Positions 43,962 to 52,324 of a stretch of 64,000 nt of DNA are shown here, piece after piece. The notes beneath the pieces are model-generated. The model had not been told where the DNA came from. It did no database searches and was given only the letters and a program-made list of their open reading frames with translations. The position numbers were made by a program, and so were the translations under genes. Numbering within the stretch: position 1 is the stretch's first letter; each line of letters starts with the position of its first letter. Source of the stretch: Microbacterium testaceum (GTDB lineage: Bacteria > Actinomycetota > Actinomycetes > Actinomycetales > Microbacteriaceae); the NCBI RefSeq assembly GCF_006539145.1, contig NZ_BJML01000007.1:1-64000 (forward strand). The letters run 5' to 3'.

Positions 43962-45562
43962 GGAACCACCTCCGAGATCGCGGCGGGGAGGAAGACGCGC
44001 ACGGTCGTGGGGTCTTGGGCGATCTGCAAGGTTCCGCCGTGCGCCGCGACGATATCGCGCACGAGGGCGAGACCGACGCCCCGACCGCCGGGGGAGTGCG
44101 CGGGCTTGGTCGAGGCGCCGAAGGCGAAGGGGTCGGCGAGCGCGGGGTCGAAGCCGGTGCCGCTGTCGGACACCTCGACCACCACATCGCCACCGCCCTC
44201 GCGGAGCACCGCGCGCACCCAGCGGGGTTCCGCCCCGGTCGCGGCGGCATCCAGGGCGTTGTCGACGAGGTTTCCGACAACCGTCACCGCCTCGGCCGCG
44301 GCGAGGGGGAGAGCGGGGGTGGGCTCGGCGACGTCGAGGTCGAGACGCACGCCGCGCTCGGCCGCCTCGTCGAGCTTGCCGAGCAGCAGAGCCACGACGA
44401 CGGCGTCGTCGTCGTCCGAGACCAGGCGGTCGGCCAGTTCCTGGCGGTCACCGGTCGAGGCCACGATCAGGCGGCGGGCCTCGTCGATGCGCCCGAGCTC
44501 GAGCAGGGCCAGCAGCGCGTGCAGGCGGTTGCCGTGCTCGTGGGTCTGCGAGCGCAGGGTGTCGCTCAGGGTGCGGACGCCCTCGAGTTCGCCGAGCAGT
44601 GCCTGCAGCTCCGACCGGTCGCGCAGGGTCATGACGCGACCGCGTTCGGGGGCGCGTCGTCCCGCCAGATCGCGCGCTTCCTCCTGATTGACCAGCAGGA
44701 CCCGCTCCCCGTTGACCACGGTCTCCTCGACCATGCGCCGACCGCTTGCGATCGCCTCGGCGAGGCCGGCATCCATGTCGATGTCGCGAGGGTCGAGCGA
44801 TACCTGCCCCGAGGTGGCCGGGGGCAGTCCCAGCAGGTCGGCGGCCTCGTCGTTGTAGAGCACGATCTGCCCCGAGCGGTCGGTCACGACGAGACCCTCG
44901 CGCAGCGAGTGCAGCACCGTCTCGTAGCTCTCGACGAGGCGCGACAGCTCGGCGGGCGTGTACGAGCCGGTCACGCGTCGCGCACTCCGTCGGACGTAGA
45001 CAGCGCCCAGCACGCCCAGGCCGACGATGGCGGCGGATGCCAGGACGATCAGCGGTGCGCGAGCGGCGAGATCCTGCTGGACCGCGCCGAGCGTGACCCC
45101 CACGGCGACGAGACCCACGATGTCGCCGCTCTCGTCGCCTCCGTCGCGGATCGGCGCGATCGTGCGCACCGAGGGGCCCAGGGTGCCGTCGTAAACCTCG
45201 GTGAAGGTCTGTCCGGCCAGCGCCTCGGCGCGAGACCCGAGGTACTGGTCGCCGATCTCGGAGCGGTTGCGGTGCGTGAGGCGGATGCCGTCGGGCGTCA
45301 TGATCGTGACGAACGACAGGTCGGCGTCGGGGAGGATCTGTTCGACCATCGGCTGCAGGGCGTCCGAGTCGCGCAGCGAGATGAGAGCGGCGACGTCGGG
45401 TTCGTGCGCGAGCGTCTCGGCCACGGAGCGGGTGACCTTCTCGGCCTCGCGCCTGCCGGAGTCGCTCAACTGCACCGACAGCAGCGCCGCCAGGACGCCC
45501 GCGACGAGCACGACGACGCCCAGGGATACCAACGCCAGCCGGCCACCCACGCTCAGTCTCAT
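43958..45562 (-). CDS. Sensor histidine kinase, DcuS/CitA family
   Basis: A 534-residue membrane kinase. One N-terminal helix (LALVSLGVVVLVAGVLAALLS), an extracytoplasmic PAS/Cache-like sensor domain with the family's LTHRNRSEIGDQYLG stretch, a second helix near residue 180, a cytoplasmic PAS, then the phospho-histidine segment SQTHEHGNRLHALLAL and an ATPase domain (NLVDNALDAA, GTGFDP, GGRGVGLALV). The family senses citrate, malate or fumarate outside the cell. It is co-translated with the response regulator and divergent from the symporter gene, with 136 bp between. Confidence 0.93.
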   Translation of the reverse strand: MRLSVGGRLALVSLGVVVLVAGVLAALLSVQLSDSGRREAEKVTRSVAETLAHEPDVAALISLRDSDALQPMVEQILPDADLSFVTIMTPDGIRLTHRNRSEIGDQYLGSRAEALAGQTFTEVYDGTLGPSVRTIAPIRDGGDESGDIVGLVAVGVTLGAVQQDLAARAPLIVLASAAIVGLGVLGAVYVRRSARRVTGSYTPAELSRLVESYETVLHSLREGLVVTDRSGQIVLYNDEAADLLGLPPATSGQVSLDPRDIDMDAGLAEAIASGRRMVEETVVNGERVLLVNQEEARDLAGRRAPERGRVMTLRDRSELQALLGELEGVRTLSDTLRSQTHEHGNRLHALLALLELGRIDEARRLIVASTGDRQELADRLVSDDDDAVVVALLLGKLDEAAERGVRLDLDVAEPTPALPLAAAEAVTVVGNLVDNALDAAATGAEPRWVRAVLREGGGDVVVEVSDSGTGFDPALADPFAFGASTKPAHSPGGRGVGLALVRDIVAAHGGTLQIAQDPTTVRVFLPAAISEVVP

Positions 45563-45698
45563 CACCCCGCCCTTCGTCGCGCCTGCCGTGAACAATACGA
45601 CCACAAATCGCCCGCAGGTCCCGCGTCGACCACAGTCGTCACATCAACCGGCGCCCCCGCCGGACTCAACGAAGGCGTTAGAAAAGGGGAAGTCGCTC

Positions 45699-47153
45699 AT
45701 GGCACTCTCACTCCGCACCACACGCGACGGCCGGCCGCGTAAGAAGATCGACCGCAATCACTGGCTCTACATCTCCGTCATCGTCGCGGTGGTGGCCGGT
45801 GTCATCGTGGGCCTCGTCGCGCCGCAGTTCGCCACCGCTCTCGAGCCCATCGGCAAGGGCTTCGTCAGCCTCATCAAGATGATGATCGCCCCGGTGATCT
45901 TCTGCACGATCGTCGTGGGCATCGGCTCGATCGCGAAGGCCTCCACGGTCGGCAAGATCGGCGGCCTGGCGATGGTCTACTTCCTCGTCATGTCGTCGTT
46001 CGCCCTGATCATCGGCCTGGTCGTCGGCAACATCATCCACCCGGGTGAGGGGCTGAACATCGCGGGCGCCCAGTACGACGCCCCCGCGGCCGAGGCGACC
46101 TCCACCCAGGAGTTCATCCTCGGGATCATCCCGACCACCTTCTTCTCGGCCTTCACCGGCGGCAGCATCCTGCAGGTGCTGTTCATCGCCCTGCTCGTCG
46201 GCTTCGCCCTGCAGGGCATGGGCGAGCGCGGCGCGCGCATGGTCGAGGGCATCCGCAACTTCCAGGTGCTCGTCTTCCGCATCCTCGGCATGATCCTGTG
46301 GCTCGCGCCCATCGGCGCCTTCGGCGCGATCGCCGCGGTCGTCGGCAAGACCGGGTTCCAGGCCGTGATCAGCCTCGGCATCCTGATGGGCGCCTTCTAC
46401 ATCACGTGCTTCCTCTTCATCGCCGTGGTGCTCGGCACGCTGCTGTACGTCGTGACCCGCGTCAACATCTTCACGCTGATGAAGTACCTGGGCCGCGAGT
46501 ACCTGCTCATCGTCGGCACCTCGTCCTCCGAAGCCGCTCTTCCCCGTCTCATCGCCAAGATGGAGCACCTCGGTGTCTCGAAGCCCGTGGTGGGCATCAC
46601 GGTCCCCACCGGGTACTCGTTCAACCTCGACGGCACGGCGATCTACCTCACGATGGCCTCGCTGTTCATCGCCACCGCGATGGGCTCGCCCATGTCGATC
46701 GGTGAGCAGATCGGTCTGATGATCTTCATGATCATCGCCTCCAAGGGCGCCGCAGGTGTCACCGGTGCCGGTCTCGCCACCCTCGCCGGTGGTCTGTCGG
46801 CCTATCGCCCCGACCTGGTCGACGGCGTCGGCGTCATCGTCGGTATCGACCGCTTCATGTCCGAGGCCCGCGCCGTGACCAACTTCACCGGCAACGCCGT
46901 GGCCACGATGCTCATCGGTGTCTGGACGAAGGAGTACGACGGTCAGCGTGTCCGCGACGTCCTCGCCGGCAACATCCCCTTCGACGAGACGCTGCTGACC
47001 GGCCACGACCACTCGGCGACGCCCGCAGCGGATGCCAAGGAACAGGCGTCGGCACAGGCGGGTACCGGCCCCGCCGCGACCGTCGACACGCAGTCGCTCG
47101 ACGCCTTCCGCGCGCAGGCGGAGGCCGAGGCCGCCGCACGGGGCCGCTTGTGA
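45699..47153 (+). CDS. dctA: Dicarboxylate:cation symporter (DctA family)
   Basis: A 484-residue sodium- or proton-coupled symporter of the DAACS family. Landmarks are LIKMMIAPVIFCTIVVGI, the serine-rich re-entrant loop YLLIVGTSSSEAALPRL, PTGYSFNLDGTAIYLTMA and RAVTNFTGNAVAT. It imports C4-dicarboxylates such as malate, fumarate or succinate. A glycine/alanine-rich tail follows the last helix. The stop overlaps the start of the CitE-like gene. A DcuS/DcuR-like system is divergent, so induction by the substrate is likely. Confidence 0.93.
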   Translation: MALSLRTTRDGRPRKKIDRNHWLYISVIVAVVAGVIVGLVAPQFATALEPIGKGFVSLIKMMIAPVIFCTIVVGIGSIAKASTVGKIGGLAMVYFLVMSSFALIIGLVVGNIIHPGEGLNIAGAQYDAPAAEATSTQEFILGIIPTTFFSAFTGGSILQVLFIALLVGFALQGMGERGARMVEGIRNFQVLVFRILGMILWLAPIGAFGAIAAVVGKTGFQAVISLGILMGAFYITCFLFIAVVLGTLLYVVTRVNIFTLMKYLGREYLLIVGTSSSEAALPRLIAKMEHLGVSKPVVGITVPTGYSFNLDGTAIYLTMASLFIATAMGSPMSIGEQIGLMIFMIIASKGAAGVTGAGLATLAGGLSAYRPDLVDGVGVIVGIDRFMSEARAVTNFTGNAVATMLIGVWTKEYDGQRVRDVLAGNIPFDETLLTGHDHSATPAADAKEQASAQAGTGPAATVDTQSLDAFRAQAEAEAAARGRL

Positions 47154-47983
47154 CCCTCACGCACAACACCTCGGCGGGGGCGGCTTCGGCCGTCCCCGCC
47201 CCGGCGCGCGTCGACCTCGCGCGCACGTGGATGCTCCGCTCGCCCCTCGCGGGCGGACTCGAGACCGCGGCCGATGTCCTCGTCCTCGATCTCGAAGACG
47301 GCTTGCCCTCCGGACGCAAGGCCGAGGGACGTGACCGCGCTCGCCGGGCGGCCGCTGAGGCACCCGTGTGGTTGCGCATCAGCGCTGCCGGAACGAGCGA
47401 CGGAGAAGCCGATCTCGCACTCGGTCGCGACCTCGACGACCGCCTCGCCGGCGTCGTCCTGGCGATGTGCGCGAGTGCCGACGACGTGGCTCACGTCGCG
47501 GCATCCCTCCCCTCCGGCGTCCCGATCGTCGCCATGGTCGAGTCGGCCGCGGCGCTTTTGGCCGCCCCTGCCATCGCCGCCCACCCCGCGACCCGTCGCC
47601 TCGCTTTCGGTACCGGCGATTTCCGCCGCGACACCGGGATGGCCGCCGATCGCATCGCACTGTCGTGGCCTCGCGCACAGCTCGTCGTCGCTTCCGCTGC
47701 GGCAGGGATCGCCGGGCCGATCGACGGCCCGTGCGGTCCGGTCGATCAGGCTCGGGATGCCGCCCTGCACGCCGTCGCGATGGGCTTCACCGGAACGCTC
47801 GCGCTGCGGGATGCCGCCGTCTCCGGCGCCCATGCCGGGTTCACGCCCGCGCCCGCAGAGGTGGAGGCGGCTCGGTCCCTGCTGTCGACGACGCCCGACG
47901 GCCCGGTCGACGGCTCGTACGCGCCGACGCTGGCTCGCGCGCGAGCGCTGGTCGAGCGCGCGGAGGCGCTGGCGGCGCTCTGA
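47150..47983 (+). CDS. HpcH/HpaI (CitE-like) aldolase/lyase
   Basis: A 277-residue member of the CitE/malyl-CoA-lyase superfamily. ADVLVLDLEDGL and IVAMVESAAALLAAPAIAAH hold the metal-binding and active-site acids, and RRLAFGTGDFRRDTG matches the ADDL segment. The usual N-terminal PGNRPE motif is replaced by MLRSPLAGGL, so CoA-ester binding may differ. The GTG start overlaps the dctA stop (GTGA), tying it to dicarboxylate uptake. No citrate lyase alpha or gamma subunit or CoA-transferase is near, so a stand-alone lyase or a repair enzyme is more likely than citrate lyase. Confidence 0.82.
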   Translation: MTLTHNTSAGAASAVPAPARVDLARTWMLRSPLAGGLETAADVLVLDLEDGLPSGRKAEGRDRARRAAAEAPVWLRISAAGTSDGEADLALGRDLDDRLAGVVLAMCASADDVAHVAASLPSGVPIVAMVESAAALLAAPAIAAHPATRRLAFGTGDFRRDTGMAADRIALSWPRAQLVVASAAAGIAGPIDGPCGPVDQARDAALHAVAMGFTGTLALRDAAVSGAHAGFTPAPAEVEAARSLLSTTPDGPVDGSYAPTLARARALVERAEALAAL

Positions 47984-48132
47984 CGGCGGACGGGTCCCGC
48001 GCTCGTCCTCCCCGGCTCTGCGCCCCGCGAGATCGCACGGTCCTCTCGAGATGTCGCGATACGAGCGCCGGAACGCGTGAACTCGCTCCGATCGGGGGAT
48101 CTCCATGCCCGCCGCGGCCGAGCGGACACCGG

Positions 48133-48690
48133 TCAGGCGCGCCGGAACCACCGCCGCCGCCGCGTCGGCGCGGCCACCGCGGCGGCATCCGCACGCGCCC
48201 GACGCCTTTCGATCCACGCCTCCACCTCGGCATCCACGTCCACCGTCGGCGTCACCACCGGAGGGCCGCCCTGAAGCTGCCGCCGTGCCTCGATCACACG
48301 GCGGTTGAAGTCCTCGACCGCCTCGCGCACCTCGGATTCGCGGGCGATGGCATCCAGCCGTTCGGCCATCTCTCTGTGCTCGACGCGCAGGGTCAGCGCG
48401 GGAGGACCGAGACCGGTCAGCTGCTCGGTCTCGATCTTGCGGCGGATCCACCAGTCGGGATCGTGGGAGCCGCCGAGGTCGGGCAGGGGCTTGCCCGCGC
48501 CGGGGAGGTTGTCGAACTCGCCGCGGCGGATCGCCTGCTGGATCGAGGTCTCGACGAAGGCGGCGCGCTCCTCGGCGGTCGAGCCCCGCGCGGGCCCCTC
48601 GGGTTCGGCGGGTTCGGGTTCGAGGCCGGCGTCGCGGAGCTGTCGGTCGAGCCGATATCGCTCGGCCGCCTGGCGGGCGTCGTCGTTCAC
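48133..48690 (-). CDS. DUF1992 (DnaJ-homologue-28-like) protein
   Basis: A 185-residue protein with the DUF1992 core FVETSIQQAIRRGEFDNLPGAGKPLPDLGG, which is shared with eukaryotic DNAJC28 and many bacterial proteins of unknown role. Next come DPDWWIRRKIETEQL and a long charged helix. The C terminus is basic (APTRRRRWFRRA). The ATG overlaps the stop of the upstream MpaB-type gene. The function is unknown. Confidence 0.85.
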   Translation of the reverse strand: MNDDARQAAERYRLDRQLRDAGLEPEPAEPEGPARGSTAEERAAFVETSIQQAIRRGEFDNLPGAGKPLPDLGGSHDPDWWIRRKIETEQLTGLGPPALTLRVEHREMAERLDAIARESEVREAVEDFNRRVIEARRQLQGGPPVVTPTVDVDAEVEAWIERRRARADAAAVAAPTRRRRWFRRA

Positions 48691-49619
48691 GCGGCCTCCC
48701 GTCCCTCACGCTCCAGCCGGGCCAGTCGTAGCCGCGCCATGTCCTGGGCGCGCGGACCGGAGCCCAGGGCGCGCTCGGTGACGCGCAGGATCAGCCGCGT
48801 GAGCGTCAGCACAGGAAGCGGCCACCGCCGCACCCCGAGCATCTTCCGGTAGCGACGGGGGATGGTCGCGACCGCGGCGGCGAAGAGCACGCGATACGAC
48901 AGGCCCATCACGCCGGGGAACGGCGGCTTGCGCAGGAATCGCACGACGTCGGCGACGCGCTCGTCGCCGCGCAGCTCGCCGCGGTCGGCGAAGCCGTCGA
49001 TCTCGGCCCGCAGGGCGTCACGCGTGAGGGGAGGGTCGACGACCCGCATGAGCCGGCCCGCGGTCGCCCAGTCGGCGACGTAGGCGTCGGGCCCCCCGGG
49101 GATGGCCGTGCGCGACACCTCGTGCCCGGCGAGGAACGCATCGGTGAAGGCGAGGTGCACCCAGCGCACGAGGTCGGTCGCGTCGGCGGTGTACGCGCGC
49201 TCGCTCCCGTCGCCGCCGACGTACTCGCCCTTCACCCGGCGGTGGAATCTCGCGACCCGCGCGGTCTCGGCATCCGCCTGCGTCCGCGAGCCGTACGTGA
49301 GCGTGATGACCCACCGGACGGTACCGGTGAGCCGGCCGATCGGATCCTCGCGATAGCGCGACCAGTCGTGCACGCCGGCGAGAGCGCCCGGGTGCAGGGC
49401 TTGCAGGAGCAGAGCCCGGATGCCGGCCACCAGCGTGCCCATTCCGGCGTGCACGGTCCACGCGGGGCCGTTCTCGACGAAGTAGCCGGTGTCGTCTCCG
49501 TCGGCGATGGCGCGGACGTACGGCGCCATGCCGGTGGGATCCCCCGCCAGGGCGACGAGGATCTTGCCGCGCAGCGACGAGATCCATCCGGGAACGGAAG
49601 AAGAGGGGTCGATCGTCAC
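48687..49619 (-). CDS. DUF2236 / MpaB-type oxygenase-like protein
   Basis: A 310-residue protein of the DUF2236 (MpaB/rubber-oxygenase-like) family. The conserved stretches are LLLQALHPGALAGVHDWSRYREDPIGRLTGTVRWVITLTYG and TADATDLVRWVHLAFTDAFLAGHEV, which supply the histidines and arginine thought to bind a haem-type cofactor. There is no signal peptide. It is translationally coupled to the DUF1992 gene. The substrate is unknown. Confidence 0.82.
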   Translation of the reverse strand: MTIDPSSSVPGWISSLRGKILVALAGDPTGMAPYVRAIADGDDTGYFVENGPAWTVHAGMGTLVAGIRALLLQALHPGALAGVHDWSRYREDPIGRLTGTVRWVITLTYGSRTQADAETARVARFHRRVKGEYVGGDGSERAYTADATDLVRWVHLAFTDAFLAGHEVSRTAIPGGPDAYVADWATAGRLMRVVDPPLTRDALRAEIDGFADRGELRGDERVADVVRFLRKPPFPGVMGLSYRVLFAAAVATIPRRYRKMLGVRRWPLPVLTLTRLILRVTERALGSGPRAQDMARLRLARLEREGREAA

Positions 49620-49665
49620 TCTTCCAGCGTGCCACCGTCTGAGCGGGTGGGCCCCGGGAAAGTGC

Positions 49666-50196
49666 TCAGTGTCCCTCGTGGGAGATGACGGGGACGGTGC
49701 CGTCGTCGCGCAGCAGCACGGCGTTCTGCGTCGCCCCGAGAGCGGGGGTGACGACCACGGCGATGACGGCGGCGGCGACGAGGAGTCCGATGACGCTCAT
49801 CGGCTGAGCGGTGCGCGTCGCACCCGGGCCGCGGCTCGCGCGACGAAGGTGGACGGCAGCGGTGGCTCCCACGACGACGAGCAGAGCGGATGCCGCAGCG
49901 ACGCCGAGGATGCTCGTGTGCGCCGGTGCGGCGAACATCAGGGCCGTCGTGAGCGCGAGAGCGGCGAGGGCGCCCGCCAGAGCGGTGCGCGGGACCACGA
50001 GTCGCCCCGCCGACAGGGTGGCCGCTCCCCAGGTGAGGGAGGCGAGGCCGAGAATCACCATCCCGATTCCGAGGCCGCTTGCGACGGCCCCGGAATCGGG
50101 ACGGATGACGGCACCCGCGCCGAGGGCGGCGGTGATGAGACCGGCCCCCCACGCGGATACGGAGGGCCACGACCTCACGAAGGTCGCAGCAGTCAT
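49666..50196 (-). CDS. Hypothetical four-helix membrane protein
   Basis: A 176-residue protein with about five hydrophobic segments (AWGAGLITAALGAGAVI, GLGIGMVILGLASLTWGAATL, LAGALAALALTTALMFAAP, LGVAAASALLVVVGATAAV, VIGLLVAAAVIAVVVTPAL) and a short C-terminal tail. The family is not recognised. Its start is 2 bp after the DUF4383 gene, so the two membrane proteins are co-transcribed. Confidence 0.72.
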   Translation of the reverse strand: MTAATFVRSWPSVSAWGAGLITAALGAGAVIRPDSGAVASGLGIGMVILGLASLTWGAATLSAGRLVVPRTALAGALAALALTTALMFAAPAHTSILGVAAASALLVVVGATAAVHLRRASRGPGATRTAQPMSVIGLLVAAAVIAVVVTPALGATQNAVLLRDDGTVPVISHEGH

Positions 50197-50198
50197 GC

Positions 50199-50609
50199 TC
50201 AGACCGCCGCGGTACGCGGGACGTTGCGCTCGGTGCCGAGGCCGACACCCAGCAGTACGACGGCGCTGGCGAGGTGGAGGAAGTGGTCGGGCACGTTCAG
50301 CGCGAGGATGTTCGCGGCGGTGCCGACCAGGAAGAAGCCCACGATACCGAGGAGCAGGTAGACGGCACCGACGGTCGTGTTGACGCCCTTGGCGGCGCGC
50401 GCGTTGGCCAGACCGGCGACCAGCAGCGCGGCACCGATCAGAAGGTGGGCGATGTTGTGCAGCGGGTTGACCTCGAAGATGCCGAGGAGCAGTCCGCCCT
50501 GTGTCGCGATGAAACCGACCCCGCCGGTGACGGCGAAGCCGAGCAGACCGACGAGCAGGTAGACAGCGCCGAAGACGGTGGCCACGAGACGGTTGGGTGA
50601 CGAGCTCAT
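50199..50609 (-). CDS. DUF4383 membrane protein
   Basis: A 136-residue four-helix protein matching DUF4383: RLVATVFGAVYLLVGLLGF, NPLHNIAHLLIGAALLVAG, VNTTVGAVYLLLGIVGFFLVG, NVPDHFLHLASAVVLLGVGL. The paired histidines (HNIAH, DHFLH) are conserved in this family of unknown function. A good GGGAGG ribosome site precedes ATG 50609. The region 50610-50860 upstream holds no gene; it would contain the promoters of this and the divergent DUF1905 gene. Confidence 0.86.
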   Translation of the reverse strand: MSSSPNRLVATVFGAVYLLVGLLGFAVTGGVGFIATQGGLLLGIFEVNPLHNIAHLLIGAALLVAGLANARAAKGVNTTVGAVYLLLGIVGFFLVGTAANILALNVPDHFLHLASAVVLLGVGLGTERNVPRTAAV

Positions 50610-50860
50610 GATGAACCTCCCAGATTGTTGGCAGCGACCGTCCGGTCGCTTCACCACATCTTCGGAGACAATGCTCAATTCGGATTGGGCTTTGCGCGCA
50701 CCGGTTATGTCCGCTATGAGCGCGGAAACGACAGAAGGCCCCCGAGTACTCTCCGAGGCCCTCCGCAACAGAAGAGACGATAGACAGACCCCCCGTGCGG
50801 GCGGAGGGGATTGCATTTCGGCTGCTGTTCACATAGTCGGTTGTCTGCCACACTCTCGCC

Positions 50861-51289
50861 ATGCGTTTCGAGACGACCCTGCGGCAGATGGGCAACAACA
50901 CGGGGATCGAGGTACCGCCCGAGGTGATCGACGGTCTGGGCGGCGGGAAGCGTGCCGCTGTCGTCGTCGACGTGAACGGGTTCACCTTCCCCAGCACGAT
51001 CGGAGCGATGGGTGGGAAATCGCTCATCCCCTTCTCCGCCGATAAACGCGCCGCCACGGGATTGTCGGGAGGGGATGCCATCTCCGTCGAGCTCACCCTC
51101 GACACGGTGCCCCGCACGGTGGAGGTGCCCGACGACCTGGCCGCGGCCCTCGGCTCCGCGGGCGTGCGCGAGGCGTTCGACGCACTCTCGCCGAGCGCGC
51201 GTAAGGCGCACGTGACGAACGTCGCCGCAGCGAAGACCGCCGACACCCGCACCCGTCGCATCGAAACCGTCGTGGCGAAGCTCACCTGA
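50861..51289 (+). CDS. DUF1905/YdeI-like protein
   Basis: A 142-residue protein. The N-terminal half (FETTLRQMGNNTGIEVPPEVIDGLGGGKRAAVVVDVNG) is the DUF1905 barrel. The C-terminal half (VEVPDDLAAALGSAGVREAFDALSPSARKAHVTNVAAAKTADTRTRRIETVVAKL) is the YdeI/OmpD-associated helical part. Members are small cytoplasmic proteins with no established biochemical role. It reads divergently from the DUF4383 gene. Confidence 0.85.
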   Translation: MRFETTLRQMGNNTGIEVPPEVIDGLGGGKRAAVVVDVNGFTFPSTIGAMGGKSLIPFSADKRAATGLSGGDAISVELTLDTVPRTVEVPDDLAAALGSAGVREAFDALSPSARKAHVTNVAAAKTADTRTRRIETVVAKLT

Positions 51290-51332
51290 GCGGCCGATGC
51301 GCCCCGGGCGATAGCCTGGACGGGGAGGTCAC

Positions 51333-51965
51333 GTGGGGCGCACGAAGGAGGCCATCGCCGAGGGACTGTCGATCGCGACAGCCGCGGCGCGGCTCGCCGT
51401 GCGCAACCGGATCCTCGTCGACACGATCGCTCGCGGTGGTCAGTTCGACGGCGAGGTCTTCGCCGAGTTGGCGCGTGAGACGCTGCGTTCTCTCGCCGAC
51501 GAGCAGGACCAGGCGGCCGAGCGCGTGACGCATCAGCGCAAGCGCGCCTGGGGCCGGTTCTCCGACTCGTCGGGCACCCACGATTACCGCGACCGCGACA
51601 CGCGCAACCTTCGTCGTCGCGCGAAGCAGTCCCGCGGCGTCGCGAAAGAACTGCGTGCGCTCGCCGACGATCCCGAGCGGGTGAAGGCGCTGGTCGGCGA
51701 TGCGCGGATCGCCGCCTGGGGTGATGTCGAGGCGAACCTCAGCCAACGACTCGACGTCGAGGGCATGACGGCGGATGCCGATCCCGAGTACGCCCAGATG
51801 CGCAAGGCGCGCATGGACGCCCTTCGCATGGTCGACCTCGCCCGCCTCGCCTCGCAGGCGAAGCGCCGGGCGAAGGATCGCGCCGCTGCAGACGAGGCGA
51901 AGGAGCCGAGCGACGCAGCCGAATCGGGCAAGAGCGGCAAGAAGAAGAAATCCACCGCGCGCTGA
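51333..51965 (+). CDS. Hypothetical protein, charged helical
   Basis: A 210-residue protein that is mostly helical and highly charged, ending in a lysine-rich tail (SGKSGKKKKSTAR). A central stretch DYRDRDTRNLRRRAKQSRGVAKELRALADDPERV could bind nucleic acid, but no domain is recognised. The GTG start has a GGGGAGG site five bases upstream, and codon use is typical of the genome, so the gene is credible. It lies between the DUF1905 gene and the tRNA. Confidence 0.72.
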   Translation: MGRTKEAIAEGLSIATAAARLAVRNRILVDTIARGGQFDGEVFAELARETLRSLADEQDQAAERVTHQRKRAWGRFSDSSGTHDYRDRDTRNLRRRAKQSRGVAKELRALADDPERVKALVGDARIAAWGDVEANLSQRLDVEGMTADADPEYAQMRKARMDALRMVDLARLASQAKRRAKDRAAADEAKEPSDAAESGKSGKKKKSTAR

Positions 51966-52042
51966 CCCCGTTCCCGCGCGCGGCACACCCGGACGAGGCC
52001 TGAGGGCTCGTGGCTCGGCCGGGGTCTCGGCATCCGGGCAGA

Positions 52043-52080
52043 GAAAAAGCCCCGGCGGAGTTTCCTCACGCCAGGGCTTC
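52043..52080 (-). terminator. Rho-independent terminator of tRNA-Arg
   Basis: Read on the minus strand, AAGCCCTGGCG pairs with CGCCGGGGCTT around an 11-base loop and is followed by TTTCT. It lies 22 bp beyond the 3' end of the tRNA gene. Confidence 0.85.
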
Positions 52081-52101
52081 TCTTACTGTCTCAACACAGT
52101 G

Positions 52102-52174
52102 TGCGCCCGAAGGGACTCGAACCCCTAACCTTCTGATCCGTAGTCAGATGCTCTATCCATTGAGCTACGGGCGC
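52102..52174 (-). tRNA. tRNA-Arg (anticodon ACG)
   Basis: A 73-nt cloverleaf on the minus strand. The acceptor stem GCGCCCG pairs with CGGGCGC; the D-arm is GCTCAATGGATAGAGC; the anticodon stem TCTGA/TCAGA encloses loop CTACGGA with ACG; the T-arm contains GGTTCGAGTCC. ACG is expected to be edited to ICG, reading CGU/CGC/CGA. CCA is not encoded. No integrase or att duplication is seen next to it. Confidence 0.96.
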
Positions 52175-52324
52175 AGGGCCTCCGCGCGAAACGGCGCGCA
52201 GGCCGTGGTCCAGCATAGCCGGGGCCGACGGAGACGTCTAATCGGCCCGGAACGGCGTGCATCCCGGGCGTGGCGCGGCGGTGGCGACCAGGTGTCTTGA
52301 CGGGGCGCGACGTACGCTGGCCGC

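Noticed and set aside
47150..47983. Citrate lyase beta subunit (citE)
   Set aside because: The alpha and gamma subunits, ligase and holo-ACP genes are missing, and the N-terminal motif differs, so only the superfamily is named.
52102..52174. tRNA-Arg as an attachment site for an integrated element
   Set aside because: No integrase and no duplicate of the tRNA 3' end are visible on either side; flanking genes look native.
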